From the NCBI RefSeq assembly GCF_004331285.1, contig NZ_SJOH01000009.1:1-64000 (forward strand): DNA of 64,000 nucleotides, written 5' to 3'. Under the pieces are notes generated by a model that was given only the letters and a program-made list of their open reading frames with translations, was not told the origin of the DNA and did no database searches. The stretch's first letter is position 1. Every line of letters begins with the position of its first letter. Source of the DNA: Acinetobacter sp. ANC 3781 (GTDB lineage: Bacteria; Pseudomonadota; Gammaproteobacteria; Pseudomonadales; Moraxellaceae). Both the position numbers and the translations under genes were made by a program. Positions 44,890 to 55,290 of this stretch are shown here, in pieces.

Positions 44890-45660
44890 TTATTTTACCG
44901 TACCGATATATTGATAACCGTTTTTAGTTTTTTGATAACGCAAATAATTTCGCGTTAATTCACCCGATGGCTTAATCATAAGAATATCAATATTTTTAGT
45001 ATCCTGAGACACACGAATATAGTACCGATCCATATCAAAAGGCTCTATATTTTTTGGATAATAGTTACAGTCATAGCTGACATTAATCTGATCCAGCGCT
45101 TTGGTTTTAGTCTTAAAAATACTCACGCTTTTATAATGTGCATTTTTAATTTGATTCGCTTGAATACTATATTGCCCAACACAACCACTGCCTATATAAA
45201 CTCTAGAAATAAGATAAGTTGGCACAGTATTCAATTGAGTTTGACGAATCGCTTTAATAAATCCCCCATCATGGAGTGCGTGTGTAATGACTTTTTCGCC
45301 CTGCTTGAACTGCACATAAGACTCAAATTCCCGCATTGAGCCACCTGCAGAAACATTAAGCGTATAAAACTTGAGCTTTCGATCAGGACTGTAATTTAAT
45401 GAAAGTAGGTTTTTATCGAGTAATTGTTTAAATGGGTATCGAAAACTTTGCGGATTTTTCTCAATAAAGCTAGCTATTTTTAAAGCAACTTCTTGATTAG
45501 TGCCATCATTTTCATAGCGGTCAGTCAGACTGGTTTTATAATATTTATTGATGACATTACTTTCAAATTGAGCAACCGATTCTGCAAAAGTCGAGCTATT
45601 TACCAGATTCAACATAGCGAAAAAAAGAGCGATTATTTTTAAATTTAATATTTTATACAT
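44890..45660 (-). CDS. Exported hypothetical 256-aa protein
   Basis: The N-terminus (MYKILNLKIIALFFAMLNLV then NSSTFAES) is a signal peptide cut near residue 27. The mature protein is beta-rich, with a cysteine in GSGCVGQYS and another in YDCNYYPKN, which may pair in the periplasm. I do not recognise the family. It is a single gene, convergent with the FMO-like gene; GAGGATTG lies before the ATG. It has no neighbours in the same direction close enough for an operon. Confidence 0.7.
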   Translation of the reverse strand: MYKILNLKIIALFFAMLNLVNSSTFAESVAQFESNVINKYYKTSLTDRYENDGTNQEVALKIASFIEKNPQSFRYPFKQLLDKNLLSLNYSPDRKLKFYTLNVSAGGSMREFESYVQFKQGEKVITHALHDGGFIKAIRQTQLNTVPTYLISRVYIGSGCVGQYSIQANQIKNAHYKSVSIFKTKTKALDQINVSYDCNYYPKNIEPFDMDRYYIRVSQDTKNIDILMIKPSGELTRNYLRYQKTKNGYQYIGTVK

Positions 45661-45727
45661 ATAACAATCCTCTTATTTTTCGATTATATAAAGTAGAGTT
45701 AAATATTAATTTAACTCTACTGTTACT

Positions 45728-46564
45728 TTAACCAATACGACGTTTAAGACCTGTCATTTGTAAAACACGGGTTGAAATTTCTTCAATCGACATTTCCGAA
45801 ACATTCAAGTATTTAATGCCTTCAGAAATATAAATCCCTTCAACCGCACGAAGCTCCATCTGGCATTGACTGAAACTTGCATAACGGCTGTTTGCTTTAC
45901 GTTCAGTACGAATCGCTACAAGACGCTCCGCATCAATCATTAAACCAAACAGTTTACTTTTATGCGGACGCAATACCGCAGGCAAACGGTTGTCATCCAG
46001 ATCTTCTTCAGTTAACGGATAGTTTGCTACACGAATGCCAAACTGTAATGACAAATAAATTGAGGTTGGGGTTTTACCTGAACGTGACACGCCAATCAAG
46101 ATTAAATCAGCTTTATCATAATGGCGTGTACGTGCACCATCATCGTTGTCCAAGGCAAAATGAACCGCATCAATACGAGATTTATATGACTCTGAATCGG
46201 TCACCGCATGGGTTTGCCCGACTAAAGTTGTAGGAGGAGTACCCAAAACCTCAGACAACTTCCCAATAAGCCCTTCAAATACATCAAGATTTACAGCATT
46301 TGCCGTATTAATAATGTCACGTACATAGGGGTCTACAAGGGTATCAAACACCAAAGGTTGCTGCCCATCACGATCAGCACGTTGGTTAATCTCTGCAACC
46401 ACATTCATTGCGGCTTCTTCGGAGCTAATATAAGGAATAATATGAATGTCAAAATTAACATGAGGAAACTGTGCTAACAGTGAGTGTCCAAGGGTTTCAG
46501 CCGTAATTGCAGTACCATCGGAAATAAAAAATACACTGCGCTTAATTTGTTTACCTTCTGACAT
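45728..46564 (-). CDS. ppsR: PEP synthetase regulatory protein
   Basis: PpsR is a bifunctional kinase/pyrophosphorylase that switches PEP synthetase off and on by ADP-dependent phosphorylation of a threonine. The 278-residue protein has the family P-loop GVSRSGKT at residues 158-165. FFISDGTAITAETLGHSLL at the N-terminus is the DUF299 signature. It is divergent from ppsA across about 150 bases, an arrangement common in gammaproteobacteria, so both promoters lie in that gap. Confidence 0.95.
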   Translation of the reverse strand: MSEGKQIKRSVFFISDGTAITAETLGHSLLAQFPHVNFDIHIIPYISSEEAAMNVVAEINQRADRDGQQPLVFDTLVDPYVRDIINTANAVNLDVFEGLIGKLSEVLGTPPTTLVGQTHAVTDSESYKSRIDAVHFALDNDDGARTRHYDKADLILIGVSRSGKTPTSIYLSLQFGIRVANYPLTEEDLDDNRLPAVLRPHKSKLFGLMIDAERLVAIRTERKANSRYASFSQCQMELRAVEGIYISEGIKYLNVSEMSIEEISTRVLQMTGLKRRIG

Positions 46565-46718
46565 TAAAATTCTCCTTAAATATTTGTCTAAGTACTGTAA
46601 AATCTTTATAGTAAACCGATCTTACATGACTGTCGCCGAGTTAAATCAAAAAGCTTCGCGATTTGTTATAATCTCATGCCAAGATAGTGATTAATACTGC
46701 AAAAGTGGAGTAACAACT

Positions 46719-49097
46719 TTGGAAGCGCGCGTAATTGGTCTAGAAAAATTAGGGAAACACGACGTTGAACTTGTAGGTGGGAAAAACTCATCTTTAGGTG
46801 AAATGATCAGCCACTTATCTAATGCTGGTGTGTCAGTACCAGGTGGTTTCGCAACTACAGCGGCTGCGTATCGTGAATTTCTCGAGCAAAGTGGCCTAAA
46901 CGCTAAAATTCAGGCAGAGCTATCAACTTTAAATGTTGATGACGTAAATGCTCTTGCAGTAACTGGCGCCAAAATTCGCAAATGGATTGTCGATACTCCG
47001 CTTACAGCAGAACTTGAAAAAGAAGTTCGCAACGCTTTCGCTGAATTGTCTAACGGCAACCCTGATATCGCGGTTGCCGTTCGTTCATCTGCAACTGCAG
47101 AAGACTTACCAGATGCTTCTTTTGCCGGCCAGCAAGAAACTTTCTTGAACATTCGCGGTATTGATAATGTATTGATCGCGATCAAAGAAGTTTTTGCATC
47201 TTTATATAATGACCGTGCAATTGCATACCGCGTACATCAAAACTTTAAACACGAAGTTGTTGCCTTGTCTGCAGGTATTCAACGCATGGTACGTTCTGAA
47301 ACAGGTGCTGCCGGTGTAATGTTTACACTGGATACAGAATCTGGTTTCCGTGATGTTGTCTTCATTACTGCATCTTATGGTTTGGGTGAAATGGTTGTTC
47401 AGGGCGCTGTAAACCCTGACGAGTTTTACCTGTCTAAACCATTATTAAATGCAGGTAAACATTCTATCTTGCGTCGTAATCTTGGTTCTAAACACCAAAA
47501 AATGATTTATGGCGAAGAAGCTTCTGCTGGTAAATCGGTGGTTATTGTAGATGTTGAAAAACAAGATCGTCAACAATTCGCGCTAAACGATCACGAACTG
47601 CAAGAACTTGCCAAACAAGCATTGATCATTGAAAACCATTACGGTTCACCAATGGACATTGAATGGGCGAAAGATGGCGACGACGGTCAAATCTACATCG
47701 TTCAAGCACGTCCTGAAACAGTAAAAAGCCGTGAAAATGTCGGCACAATGGAACGCTACCTGCTTAAACAAAAAGGTACTGTGATTTGTGAAGGCCGTTC
47801 AATTGGCCAACGTATCGGTTCGGGTCGCGTACGTATCGTTTCTTCAATTAAAGAAATGGACAAAGTACAACCAGGTGACGTTCTTGTATCTGACATGACT
47901 GATCCGGACTGGGAACCAGTAATGAAACGGGCTGCAGCGATTGTTACCAATCGTGGGGGTCGTACTTGTCACGCAGCAATTATCGCTCGTGAACTTGGTG
48001 TTCCTGCTATCGTAGGTTGTGGCAATGCAACTGAAGTGCTTACTGATGGTCAGGAAGTAACTGTATCTTGCGCAGAAGGTGATACAGGCTTCATCTATGA
48101 AGGTTCTTTAGATTTCGAAATTCAACGCAACTCGATTGAATCAATGCCTAAACTTCCGTTCAAAATCATGATGAACGTGGGTAATCCTGACCGCGCATTC
48201 GATTTTGCAACCATTCCAAACGAGGGTATTGGTCTTGCACGTTTAGAATTCATCATCAACCGCATGATTGGTGTGCATCCTAAAGCGTTATTAAACATTG
48301 ACAGTCTTCCACGCGAAACTCGTGCAGCTGTTATGGCACGTACAGCAGGCTACTCTTCTCCAATCGAATTCTATGTAGAAAAATTGGTTGAAGGTATTTC
48401 AACACTTGCTGCTGCTTTCGCTGACAAACCAGTGATTGTTCGTATGTCTGACTTCAAGTCAAACGAATATGCGAACTTGATCGGTGGTAAGTTATACGAG
48501 CCGGAAGAAGAAAACCCAATGCTTGGTTTCCGTGGCGCTAGCCGTTACGTTTCTGACAACTTCCGTGACTGCTTTGAGCTTGAATGCCGTGCATTGAAGA
48601 AAGCACGTGATGAAATGGGCTTAACCAACATTCAAATCATGATTCCTTTCGTACGTACAGTTGCTGAAGCGAAACGTGTGATCGAGTTATTGGCTCTGAA
48701 TGGTCTTAAACGTGGTGAAAATGGTCTTAAAGTGATCATGATGTGCGAATTACCGACCAATGCATTGTTGGCTGAACAATTCCTTGAACACTTCGATGGC
48801 TTCTCTATTGGTTCTAACGACTTGACTCAGTTAACACTTGGGCTTGACCGTGACTCTGGTATTGTTTCACACCTGTTTGATGAACGTGATCCAGCAGTTA
48901 AAGCGCTACTTTCTATGGCGATTCATGCATGCCGTAAAGCAGGTAAATACGTGGGTATTTGTGGTCAAGGTCCTTCTGACCACCCTGATCTTGCACAATG
49001 GTTAATGGAACAAGGTATTGAATCAGTATCGCTAAACCCAGACTCGGTTTTAGACACCTGGTTCTTCCTTGCTGAAGAAAAGGCTCAAAAAGCTTAA
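46719..49097 (+). CDS. ppsA: Phosphoenolpyruvate synthase
   Basis: PpsA makes PEP from pyruvate and ATP, the entry to gluconeogenesis. The 792-residue protein starts at a TTG with GGAG upstream. It has the N-terminal ATP-grasp domain ([23 protein letters not shown]). The swivelling phosphohistidine domain follows, with His-418 in [14 protein letters not shown]. The C-terminal TIM barrel has [17 protein letters not shown]. The conserved Thr next to His-418 is the expected target of PpsR, encoded divergently. Confidence 0.97.
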   Translation: MEARVIGLEKLGKHDVELVGGKNSSLGEMISHLSNAGVSVPGGFATTAAAYREFLEQSGLNAKIQAELSTLNVDDVNALAVTGAKIRKWIVDTPLTAELEKEVRNAFAELSNGNPDIAVAVRSSATAEDLPDASFAGQQETFLNIRGIDNVLIAIKEVFASLYNDRAIAYRVHQNFKHEVVALSAGIQRMVRSETGAAGVMFTLDTESGFRDVVFITASYGLGEMVVQGAVNPDEFYLSKPLLNAGKHSILRRNLGSKHQKMIYGEEASAGKSVVIVDVEKQDRQQFALNDHELQELAKQALIIENHYGSPMDIEWAKDGDDGQIYIVQARPETVKSRENVGTMERYLLKQKGTVICEGRSIGQRIGSGRVRIVSSIKEMDKVQPGDVLVSDMTDPDWEPVMKRAAAIVTNRGGRTCHAAIIARELGVPAIVGCGNATEVLTDGQEVTVSCAEGDTGFIYEGSLDFEIQRNSIESMPKLPFKIMMNVGNPDRAFDFATIPNEGIGLARLEFIINRMIGVHPKALLNIDSLPRETRAAVMARTAGYSSPIEFYVEKLVEGISTLAAAFADKPVIVRMSDFKSNEYANLIGGKLYEPEEENPMLGFRGASRYVSDNFRDCFELECRALKKARDEMGLTNIQIMIPFVRTVAEAKRVIELLALNGLKRGENGLKVIMMCELPTNALLAEQFLEHFDGFSIGSNDLTQLTLGLDRDSGIVSHLFDERDPAVKALLSMAIHACRKAGKYVGICGQGPSDHPDLAQWLMEQGIESVSLNPDSVLDTWFFLAEEKAQKA

Positions 49098-49108
49098 TAA
49101 ACTCTGTT

Positions 49109-49137
49109 AAAAAAGACCCAAATCTGGGTCTTTTTTA
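49109..49137 (+). terminator. ppsA terminator
   Basis: AAAAGACCCA/TGGGTCTTTT arms around AATC, then T. Confidence 0.85.
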
Positions 49138-49313
49138 TTTTATTAATTATAAAGACTTAAAATAAAATATTGCAGTTCATCTAAAAATAAGCATAAAAAT
49201 CAATCTCTAGTTGTACATTGAAGATACGATAAAAAAATAGTGAGCCATTTTGTAGATGGGATTTATGTGTGGCAACATGTTCGAAGCAGAAGGAAAATAT
49301 ACATACCTTTCAA

Positions 49314-49348
49314 CAAAAAACCTGTTTAATTCTCCCAAATTAAACAGG
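49314..49348 (-). terminator. Repeat-associated terminator, copy at 49.3 kb
   Basis: The perfect 11-bp stem CCTGTTTAATT/AATTAAACAGG around CTCCCA is followed by six T on the minus strand. The sequence and its right flank closely match 4063-4150, where it ends the mini-gene unit. Confidence 0.75.
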
Positions 49349-49560
49349 CTTAATTTACGCTGAATTTTAGATTTTTTTGCAGTTATTGTTTGTTTTTACT
49401 AAATATATAATCAAATTATTTCAATATGGTGAAAACAAAAAAATACGATTATTTAATGAATTGTATTTTTTTTGATTGACTATTACTTTATCTCTTTCAA
49501 AAAATCACGACAAACCTTAATTTCCTCATTATCAACTATGGAACCGATTTACATCGCATG
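49321..49560 (-). repeat. Dispersed repeat with mini-gene copy C
   Basis: About 240 bases match 4070-4345 imperfectly. The match covers the terminator hairpin, then TTAATTTACGCTGAA and TTTAGATTTTTT, an AT-rich middle, and the mini-gene end. Here the mini-gene is broken: the minus strand from 49545 to 49483 reads DNEEIKVCRDFLKEIK and a stop, but the upstream half has stops and no start. It preserves the longer C-terminus that copy A lacks. Confidence 0.6.
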
Positions 49561-50002
49561 AAAGCTAAATACATACCTGAAGAAATAGAAAATTAGATTC
49601 TCTTTTATTTCATCCGCAAAAATACCTGCCAAGTATGAGAAGTTACAACTAGAAATCAGAAACTAAAATGATAGAATCATAAACCATATTTTATACAAAA
49701 AATTTTTTAACTAAAATAGTAAATTACAATAACCCTCTTTCATAAATTTAAAAAAAAGTATCTTTTTGACTATTATCTATAGCAAAAGATTTACCCTATT
49801 CATGCATTCTGTCTATAGCATATATCGAATCAAACTAACTTTCTGAAACACAGTTCAAGCGACACACCGGCATCTCATGCTTAACTTATTTAGTGGTTGA
49901 GTAACTAAAAATGCATGTCCCTGCCAAAAGCACACCGCCTAGTTAGGCTTGGAAGATCAAGTTCTGCTTTATCTGAACTATTAGGGGAAATACCAAAGTT
50001 TA
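49561..50002. other. AT-rich accessory spacer
   Basis: There is no intact gene. The plus-strand ORF beginning at 49915 runs into the transposase remnant in the wrong frame and is not credible. Confidence 0.35.
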
Positions 50003-50590
50003 TTCCATATTGCGACAAGTTATGGTATTTCAGAACCAATAGCCTCAAGAATTTTACATCTTGTAGAAGACTGTTTGATTCAGTCCAATCTGTTTAATTT
50101 GCCCAAGAGTTTGTTTGACGGTAAAGGGATAGACGGGAATGTTGTGATCAACAATGCTACAAAAACTCCCATGCAACGGCCTAAAAATAGAAAAAAACTA
50201 CAGCGTTAAGAAGAAGCCCCATACCTTTAAAGTACAGGCCATGATTTACTACAAGACTCAGCAGTTACTGAGCTTATGTGCTAACCGTGGTACAGTAAAT
50301 AATTTCAAGCGATTTAAACGTAATTTACAGCAGATTCCTTGCAGGGTTTTTATCTTTGCAGATAAAGTCTATCAAGGGATTTATAAGGTGTATTCAAAGC
50401 ACCTGTTGCCAGTAAAAACCAAGAGACGTTGTAAATTAAATGCTGTACTAAAACACTATCAGCAAGGAAATCAGTAAAATAGGAATAGATATTCAGCATG
50501 CATTTAGCAGTCTAAAACATTCAAAATCCTTGCGAAACATTATCGAAGTCGAAGTAAAAAACTTGGTTTAAGATTTAATTTAATCGCTGA
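50003..50590 (+). pseudogene. IS5-family (IS427-like) transposase remnant
   Basis: Frame 1 reads FHIATSYGISEPIASRILHL and on to ATKTPMQRPKNRKKLQR, then a stop. A second frame reads KKPHTFKVQAMIYYKTQQLL and QIPCRVFIFADKVYQGIYKV, ending at 50477. A third reads HYRSRSKKLGLRFNLIAET. Together these are the middle and end of one IS5-type transposase broken by at least two frameshifts and stops. The N-terminal third is missing and no inverted repeats were identified, so the element is dead. Confidence 0.8.
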
Positions 50591-50664
50591 AACCTAGGAC
50601 TTGGAACTGAGCAAAAAAATAATCTATAAAAGAGGTCTAGTCTTTTTAGATTAATATATTTCAT

Positions 50665-50838
50665 TTAGTATTTTATATAATTACGATCCATCTTGACTAG
50701 CTCCTGTTCTACTTCAGCAATAATTCTCTGCATCTCTTCCCTCTTTTGGCTTTTCGATTGAATATATACTGATAGTACTAGGCCCAAACAGCATATAAAA
50801 AATATGCTTATAAGTACTACCAATTTTCTATCTTGCAT
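50665..50838 (-). CDS. Single-helix membrane protein, 57 aa
   Basis: A complete frame starts MQDRKLVVLISIFFICCLGL with one membrane helix (about residues 5-26). A charged, coiled cytoplasmic or periplasmic tail follows (KSQKREEMQRIIAEVEQELV). The Shine-Dalgarno is weak. The ordered helix-then-heptad layout argues against chance. No family is recognised. It lies between an IS remnant and another tiny membrane protein on the same strand. Confidence 0.45.
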   Translation of the reverse strand: MQDRKLVVLISIFFICCLGLVLSVYIQSKSQKREEMQRIIAEVEQELVKMDRNYIKY

Positions 50839-51016
50839 GCCATTAACTCAAACTTTTATTTATCCAAAAAATTTTATATTTTGCTAATTAGTTTTCAATG
50901 GTTAAGCTAAGTAAACCATAGATTTTTATCAAAAATTACATTTATTTTTTACTTTTCTTTTCTTGTAGCCATAAAAAAACTCGCCATGGGGCAAGCTTTT
51001 TTTGGATTTAACCCTA

Positions 51017-51124
51017 TTACGCAGGGTTTATCACGTAAAAGTAAGTCAATATTACGAATAATAAAAACACAGCAGCTACTAAATAGCTACCTGTAGTATT
51101 AAAACTTTTAATAAAATCGTACAT
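51017..51124 (-). CDS. Single-helix membrane peptide, 35 aa
   Basis: The frame MYDFIKSFNTTGSYLVAAVF continues LLFVILTYFYVINPA and stops at tandem stop codons (TAA TAG). One clear membrane helix fills residues 13-31. The size and shape recall small subunits of respiratory complexes, but nothing proves this. No good Shine-Dalgarno is visible. A hairpin with T on the minus strand (about 50970-51002) follows it. Confidence 0.35.
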   Translation of the reverse strand: MYDFIKSFNTTGSYLVAAVFLLFVILTYFYVINPA

Positions 51125-52589
51125 ATAAACATATCAAGATTGTAACTTTTGGTAAAATATACAATATAAAATTTTCATATTCAATATTGATTTGAATAAT
51201 CAAAAGTGCTTTTTAATACATTTTTATACAGTTTCACATTGGGTAAGCTTCTTAATTATCCCGAATCATGTATAAGAAATTAACTTGAAAAATAGGAGGA
51301 TTAAGGCCATCAGTTGAGTAACCACACCAAGACCACAACTTTGTCCTTATCTTGATTGCTCATATATGACTCATACTGAATTATTCTGTATAATTTTGGC
51401 GTATCTAAAGTAATGACGTTTCATTAAGTAGGGGTACTTCAGGGATGAGGATTTTACATAGTACGGGCTGTAGTCGTCGTTAAATCGAAATGAAAGCAAA
51501 GTTATGGGCGAGAAATATGACGTGTAGTAAAAGCTAGGCTTAAATTATGTTCACTTTGAATAATTGATCATTTGCGAATTTTGCCAAGAAGATTTTAAAA
51601 ACAAGCCAGATCTATCAGAAAACATAAATTTGAACACTATCGATAGTTTTATTGAAGAAGGTGGATTTGGTAAGACCTTTATCGCTGTGTTTAGTCTGCC
51701 TAAATCAGTAAAGCAAAGATTAGAAGATGTCTCATGAACGTTAATTTTATTGTTTTTGATCGCCCCCTTGGATTAAAGCGGGTAAGCAAAGCGGGCTTAC
51801 TGAACTAATGAAAACTAAATGAAGACTGGAGTGAAGATATTCGAAAAGTGTTTGTGGAGTTTTAACGCTTAGGAGGATATTGATTTTTAAATAGGATAAA
51901 GCGCGACTTAAAGTTTCAGAAATTTTGAAACCAACCAATCAAAAACTAGTGTTTCACCACATTAGTGGTAGACGTGAAAATATGCATTGGATTAACTTTA
52001 TTAAATTGGGTTGGGATGAATTCTGATGAGAGTAGTCGAAACTGTAACCGTGCAGGAAAATGACTGGCGTGACTTAATTCATCAAGAAATCTCACAGGCA
52101 ATTGCATATGTATTTAATCAGCAGATTGATGAGCTACTAAATCTTACTCAAATTTTCAGCCGCATACGCAGATCAATGCGACATCTCTTTAGAAGCTTGA
52201 GTAGAAGCATAAGTTAAAAAATATTCAATACAAATACTTACTAAAAACTGTTAAAGAAATGCAGCAATCCCACTGGGTGTGGAATGGTAAATATTATTGT
52301 TTATTTAAATGGATTCTTTTCCAATCTAAATAGGCAATTTTTGATTGGCGTATTTCAGTTTTAATTGGCAATCAAAAATAGTTTTTAAGTCATTAGACAA
52401 ATATAGCAATCAGGTATCCATTTGTTGTTGAAGAATTCTTTCACGATGTAGACATTTTTTAAGAATCTGCACATCCCTCCCTGAATCCCCCCCCCGGGCC
52501 ACGATTTTGATTCTAGCCACAGTTAAAAAAAACCTGCCAGCAAAAATAAAATGATGTCTTGCTGTTGAGGATGAAATATTCTCTAAACA
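51125..52589 (+). pseudogene. Decayed mobile-element region
   Basis: There is no intact gene. Plus-strand fragments include ICEFCQEDFKNKPDLSENIN continuing to SVKQRLEDVS (about 51568-51737). Another is DKARLKVSEILKPTNQKLVF continuing to HWINFIKLGWDEF (ending 52025). The ORF at 52026-52217 (MRVVETVTVQENDWRDLIHQ) directly follows the latter and could be a third fragment. They resemble broken phage or plasmid genes in one direction, but I cannot name them. A run of nine C lies at 52487-52495. Confidence 0.35.
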
Positions 52590-52919
52590 TCACTCACACC
52601 ATGAAACTGATAAAAATCTATTATTCGCTTTAGCTAAAGCTATATCGCACTTCATGTGTTTTAGAATAGAGTTAATACGACCAATCTCACGATCAGCGCC
52701 TCGTTTTTTGCTTGAAACTGTGTCACGATACTCCTCTAAAGCATCTTTTAAGATGCAATGGTCAAAGATTTTATGATTTTCATCTATTAGAGCAACTTCA
52801 GTTTCTTTAGCCCATGCTTTCGCATCACGTACAGTATCAAAAAAATTTGACTGCGGTTTTTGTGGTTTTATGCAGATAGTGGCAGTAATGCATGCATTAC
52901 GTTTCCAGAAGGTTGCCAT
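52590..52919 (-). pseudogene. Truncated integrase, N-terminal part
   Basis: The 109-residue frame starts MATFWKRNACITATICIKPQ and continues SNFFDTVRDAKAWAKETEVA. This is the typical start of a phage-type tyrosine integrase: arm-binding domain, then a helical linker. It stops after about 109 residues, before any catalytic Arg-His-Tyr region, where an intact enzyme would have 350-400 residues. It marks an old prophage or island end in this decayed stretch. Confidence 0.65.
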
Positions 52920-53124
52920 AAGTATTGTTGTACTTAGTTTGAAAATCCGTTTAAATTTATTATTTATAAATTTAAAATCTTGCCTAAAAATGTGTATTTT
53001 AAAGGTGTTTAAAATATGACATAAATGAGACGCAAAAATAATTGCTCCTATTTAAGTCCTTTTTTCATCTATAATTTAAGGGTTTGCTATACAAACCTAA
53101 TTTACGTTTTGAGATTTAATATTT

Positions 53125-53895
53125 ATGCAAATTTACTTGGCTCGTAATAATCAACAAGCTGGTCCATACACCTTAGAGCAGTTAAATCAAATGCTCGCTA
53201 GTCAGCAAGTTCTGCTTACAGATTTGGCTTGGCACCAAGGCATGACCGAATGGAAAGCTTTAGGTGAATTAACCCAAGGTAAACTTGTATATCAACCTGA
53301 AGGTTATATTGGGTCTGCACCTTTTCCTGAGCAAACCCCTGTTCAGAATTCCGGCTTCAATAAAATACAGGTCGAAAAAAAAACTGCTCCAAATACTGAG
53401 CTTGCTTCTATTAGCACCCGGATCTTAGCAAAAATTATCGACTTATTGCTCTGGTTACCCGCAGCTGCCATTCCCTCTTTTTTTCTGAAACCAGAACAGA
53501 TTAATCAGCTGTCTGAAATTCAGCAGAAGATGCAATCGGCCGACACCTCAACTCAAGCAGTTCAATTACAACAACAACTATTTACTCTTATTCCTGCAGA
53601 AGCTTGGCAAGCAATGGGGATATACATCATTATTATGCTTGGAATCCAGGCGTTTATGCTGGCGAAATCCGGACAAAGCATTGGTAAAAAACTGACCAAA
53701 ATCAAAATTGTAGATGTAGAAAGTGGTGAGAAAGTAAGCTTAATGCGTGCATTCACTTTACGAAGTTTCATTTTTATTATTTTAAATCTGTTGTTTATGC
53801 CTTTTATCACGATCATTGATCATGTCTTTGCCATGAGTGAAAAACGTCAAACCTTGCATGATAAATTAGCCAAAACCAAAGTGGTTAAACAATAA
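53125..53895 (+). CDS. GYF_2-RDD membrane protein
   Basis: The 256-residue protein begins with a GYF_2 domain (MQIYLARNNQQAGPYTLEQL to about residue 55, with GPYT and the conserved Trp pair WHQGMTEW). A linker follows, and then an RDD domain (from ISTRILAKIIDLLLWLPA) with three helices, of which GIYIIIMLGIQAFML is one. The RDD motif residues Arg-Asp are in STRILAKIID. RDD proteins are inner-membrane proteins of largely unknown role. It is a single gene before the cyo operon. Confidence 0.85.
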   Translation: MQIYLARNNQQAGPYTLEQLNQMLASQQVLLTDLAWHQGMTEWKALGELTQGKLVYQPEGYIGSAPFPEQTPVQNSGFNKIQVEKKTAPNTELASISTRILAKIIDLLLWLPAAAIPSFFLKPEQINQLSEIQQKMQSADTSTQAVQLQQQLFTLIPAEAWQAMGIYIIIMLGIQAFMLAKSGQSIGKKLTKIKIVDVESGEKVSLMRAFTLRSFIFIILNLLFMPFITIIDHVFAMSEKRQTLHDKLAKTKVVKQ

Positions 53896-54213
53896 TTATG
53901 CACTCAAACAGGGATTATTTTATATCCCTGTTCCCCCCCAGAATATTGATATTAAAATAAAATTATTATAGTAAAAGTTTAATTCCGAGTAAAAAAATCA
54001 GTTTTTATAACAGTCATTTAAAGCTTCCTTAGATATAGCTTAGTTCAACAATATGAGGCATAATGCCTCACAACGTAGCGGTGTCTCATAATTGGGAAGG
54101 ATTTTTTATACTTAGAATTTCTAAGTGATAATAAAAATATTTCCAATCATGCGACACTTTAATCGCTATCCCATATTAAATTAGGGAATGGGACTCTTCA
54201 CCGAGGTTGTAAA
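53896..54213. other. cyo operon upstream region
   Basis: There is no gene. Two inverted-repeat-like segments (TATGAGGCATAATGCCTCA near 54052-54070) could be an operator or a terminator of the RDD gene. The cyoA leader contains GGGAATGGGACTCTTCACCG. Confidence 0.4.
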
Positions 54214-55287
54214 ATGAGACAAACAATTTTAGCTGTATTGTCTTTATCTGCGATGGCTGCACTCTTGACTGGGTGTGGCGGTGATATGGTACTTCTAAAC
54301 TCAAAAGGTCCAGTTGCTCAAGGTCAATCTGACTTGATGATGACTGCGATCTATTTAATGCTTTTGGTGGTTATTCCATCAGCAGTTATGGCATTGTGGT
54401 TTGGATGGAAATATCGCGCATCGAATAAAGATGCAGACTATAAACCTACATGGGCACACTCAACTGCAATTGAAATTGTAGTATGGGGTATACCTGTCAT
54501 TATTATTGGTATTTTAGCGTGGTTAACTTGGTGGGGTTCCCACAAGTATGACCCATACCGTCCGGTCGAATCTGATAAAGCACCTTTAACTGTCCAAGTT
54601 ATTGCTGAACAGTTCAAATGGATCTTCATTTACCCAGAACAAAACATTGCGACTGTTAACGAAATTCGCTTCCCAGAGAAAACTCCGGTTAGTCTTCGTT
54701 TAACTTCGAACTTCACAATGAACTCGTTCTTTATCCCTGCATTGTCTGGTCAGATTTATGCAATGGCGGGTATGCAGACTCACTTGAACTTCTTAGCAGA
54801 TGAAACCAGCCCAGCTGAAGGCTACCGCGGTTTCTCTTCTAACTATTCAGGTTATGGCTTCTCACAAATGCACTTCCGTGCTCATTCTGTAACAGATGCT
54901 CAGTTTGCTGAATGGGTTGCTGCTGTTAAAGCAGGCAACGGTACTTCAGTAAATCCTAATGCAGTTCAAAAAACTGTTTTAGACCATACTGAATTTGCAG
55001 CTCTACGTGACGGTAACCGTTCTAAGCACCAAATTGAAGCAATGGTTGTGAATGCCCAAACTCCTGAAGAGAAGGCTGCTGCTGAAGCATTGAAGCCTTA
55101 TCCAACTAAGCCACATCCAGTGACTTATTATTCTTCAGTAGAGCCTAAATTGTTCGAATCAGTGATTAACAAATACATGAGTAACTACCACGGTGCTGAC
55201 CATTCGGCAACTGCTGGTCATGAAGCTGCTGCTTCTGATGCTCATGCCAATGTTGAACATGCGACAGCTGCTTCTGTAGAGGAATAA
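54214..55287 (+). CDS. cyoA: Cytochrome bo3 oxidase subunit II
   Basis: CyoA is the periplasmic subunit of the ubiquinol oxidase, the main aerobic terminal oxidase. The 357-residue protein is a lipoprotein (LLTGC at residues 17-21, Cys-21 lipidated) with two helices (about 45-70 and 90-110). A cupredoxin domain follows that lacks the copper-A ligands, as expected of a quinol oxidase (FIPALSGQIYAMAGMQTHLN). An Ala/His-rich tail (HSATAGHEAAASDAHANVEH) is unusual. It is first of five genes spaced 3-10 bases apart. Confidence 0.96.
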   Translation: MRQTILAVLSLSAMAALLTGCGGDMVLLNSKGPVAQGQSDLMMTAIYLMLLVVIPSAVMALWFGWKYRASNKDADYKPTWAHSTAIEIVVWGIPVIIIGILAWLTWWGSHKYDPYRPVESDKAPLTVQVIAEQFKWIFIYPEQNIATVNEIRFPEKTPVSLRLTSNFTMNSFFIPALSGQIYAMAGMQTHLNFLADETSPAEGYRGFSSNYSGYGFSQMHFRAHSVTDAQFAEWVAAVKAGNGTSVNPNAVQKTVLDHTEFAALRDGNRSKHQIEAMVVNAQTPEEKAAAEALKPYPTKPHPVTYYSSVEPKLFESVINKYMSNYHGADHSATAGHEAAASDAHANVEHATAASVEE

Positions 55288-55290
55288 GAC

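Noticed and set aside
49915..50097. 60-residue ORF as a separate gene
   Set aside because: It crosses the start of the IS5 transposase remnant in the wrong frame and matches no protein pattern.
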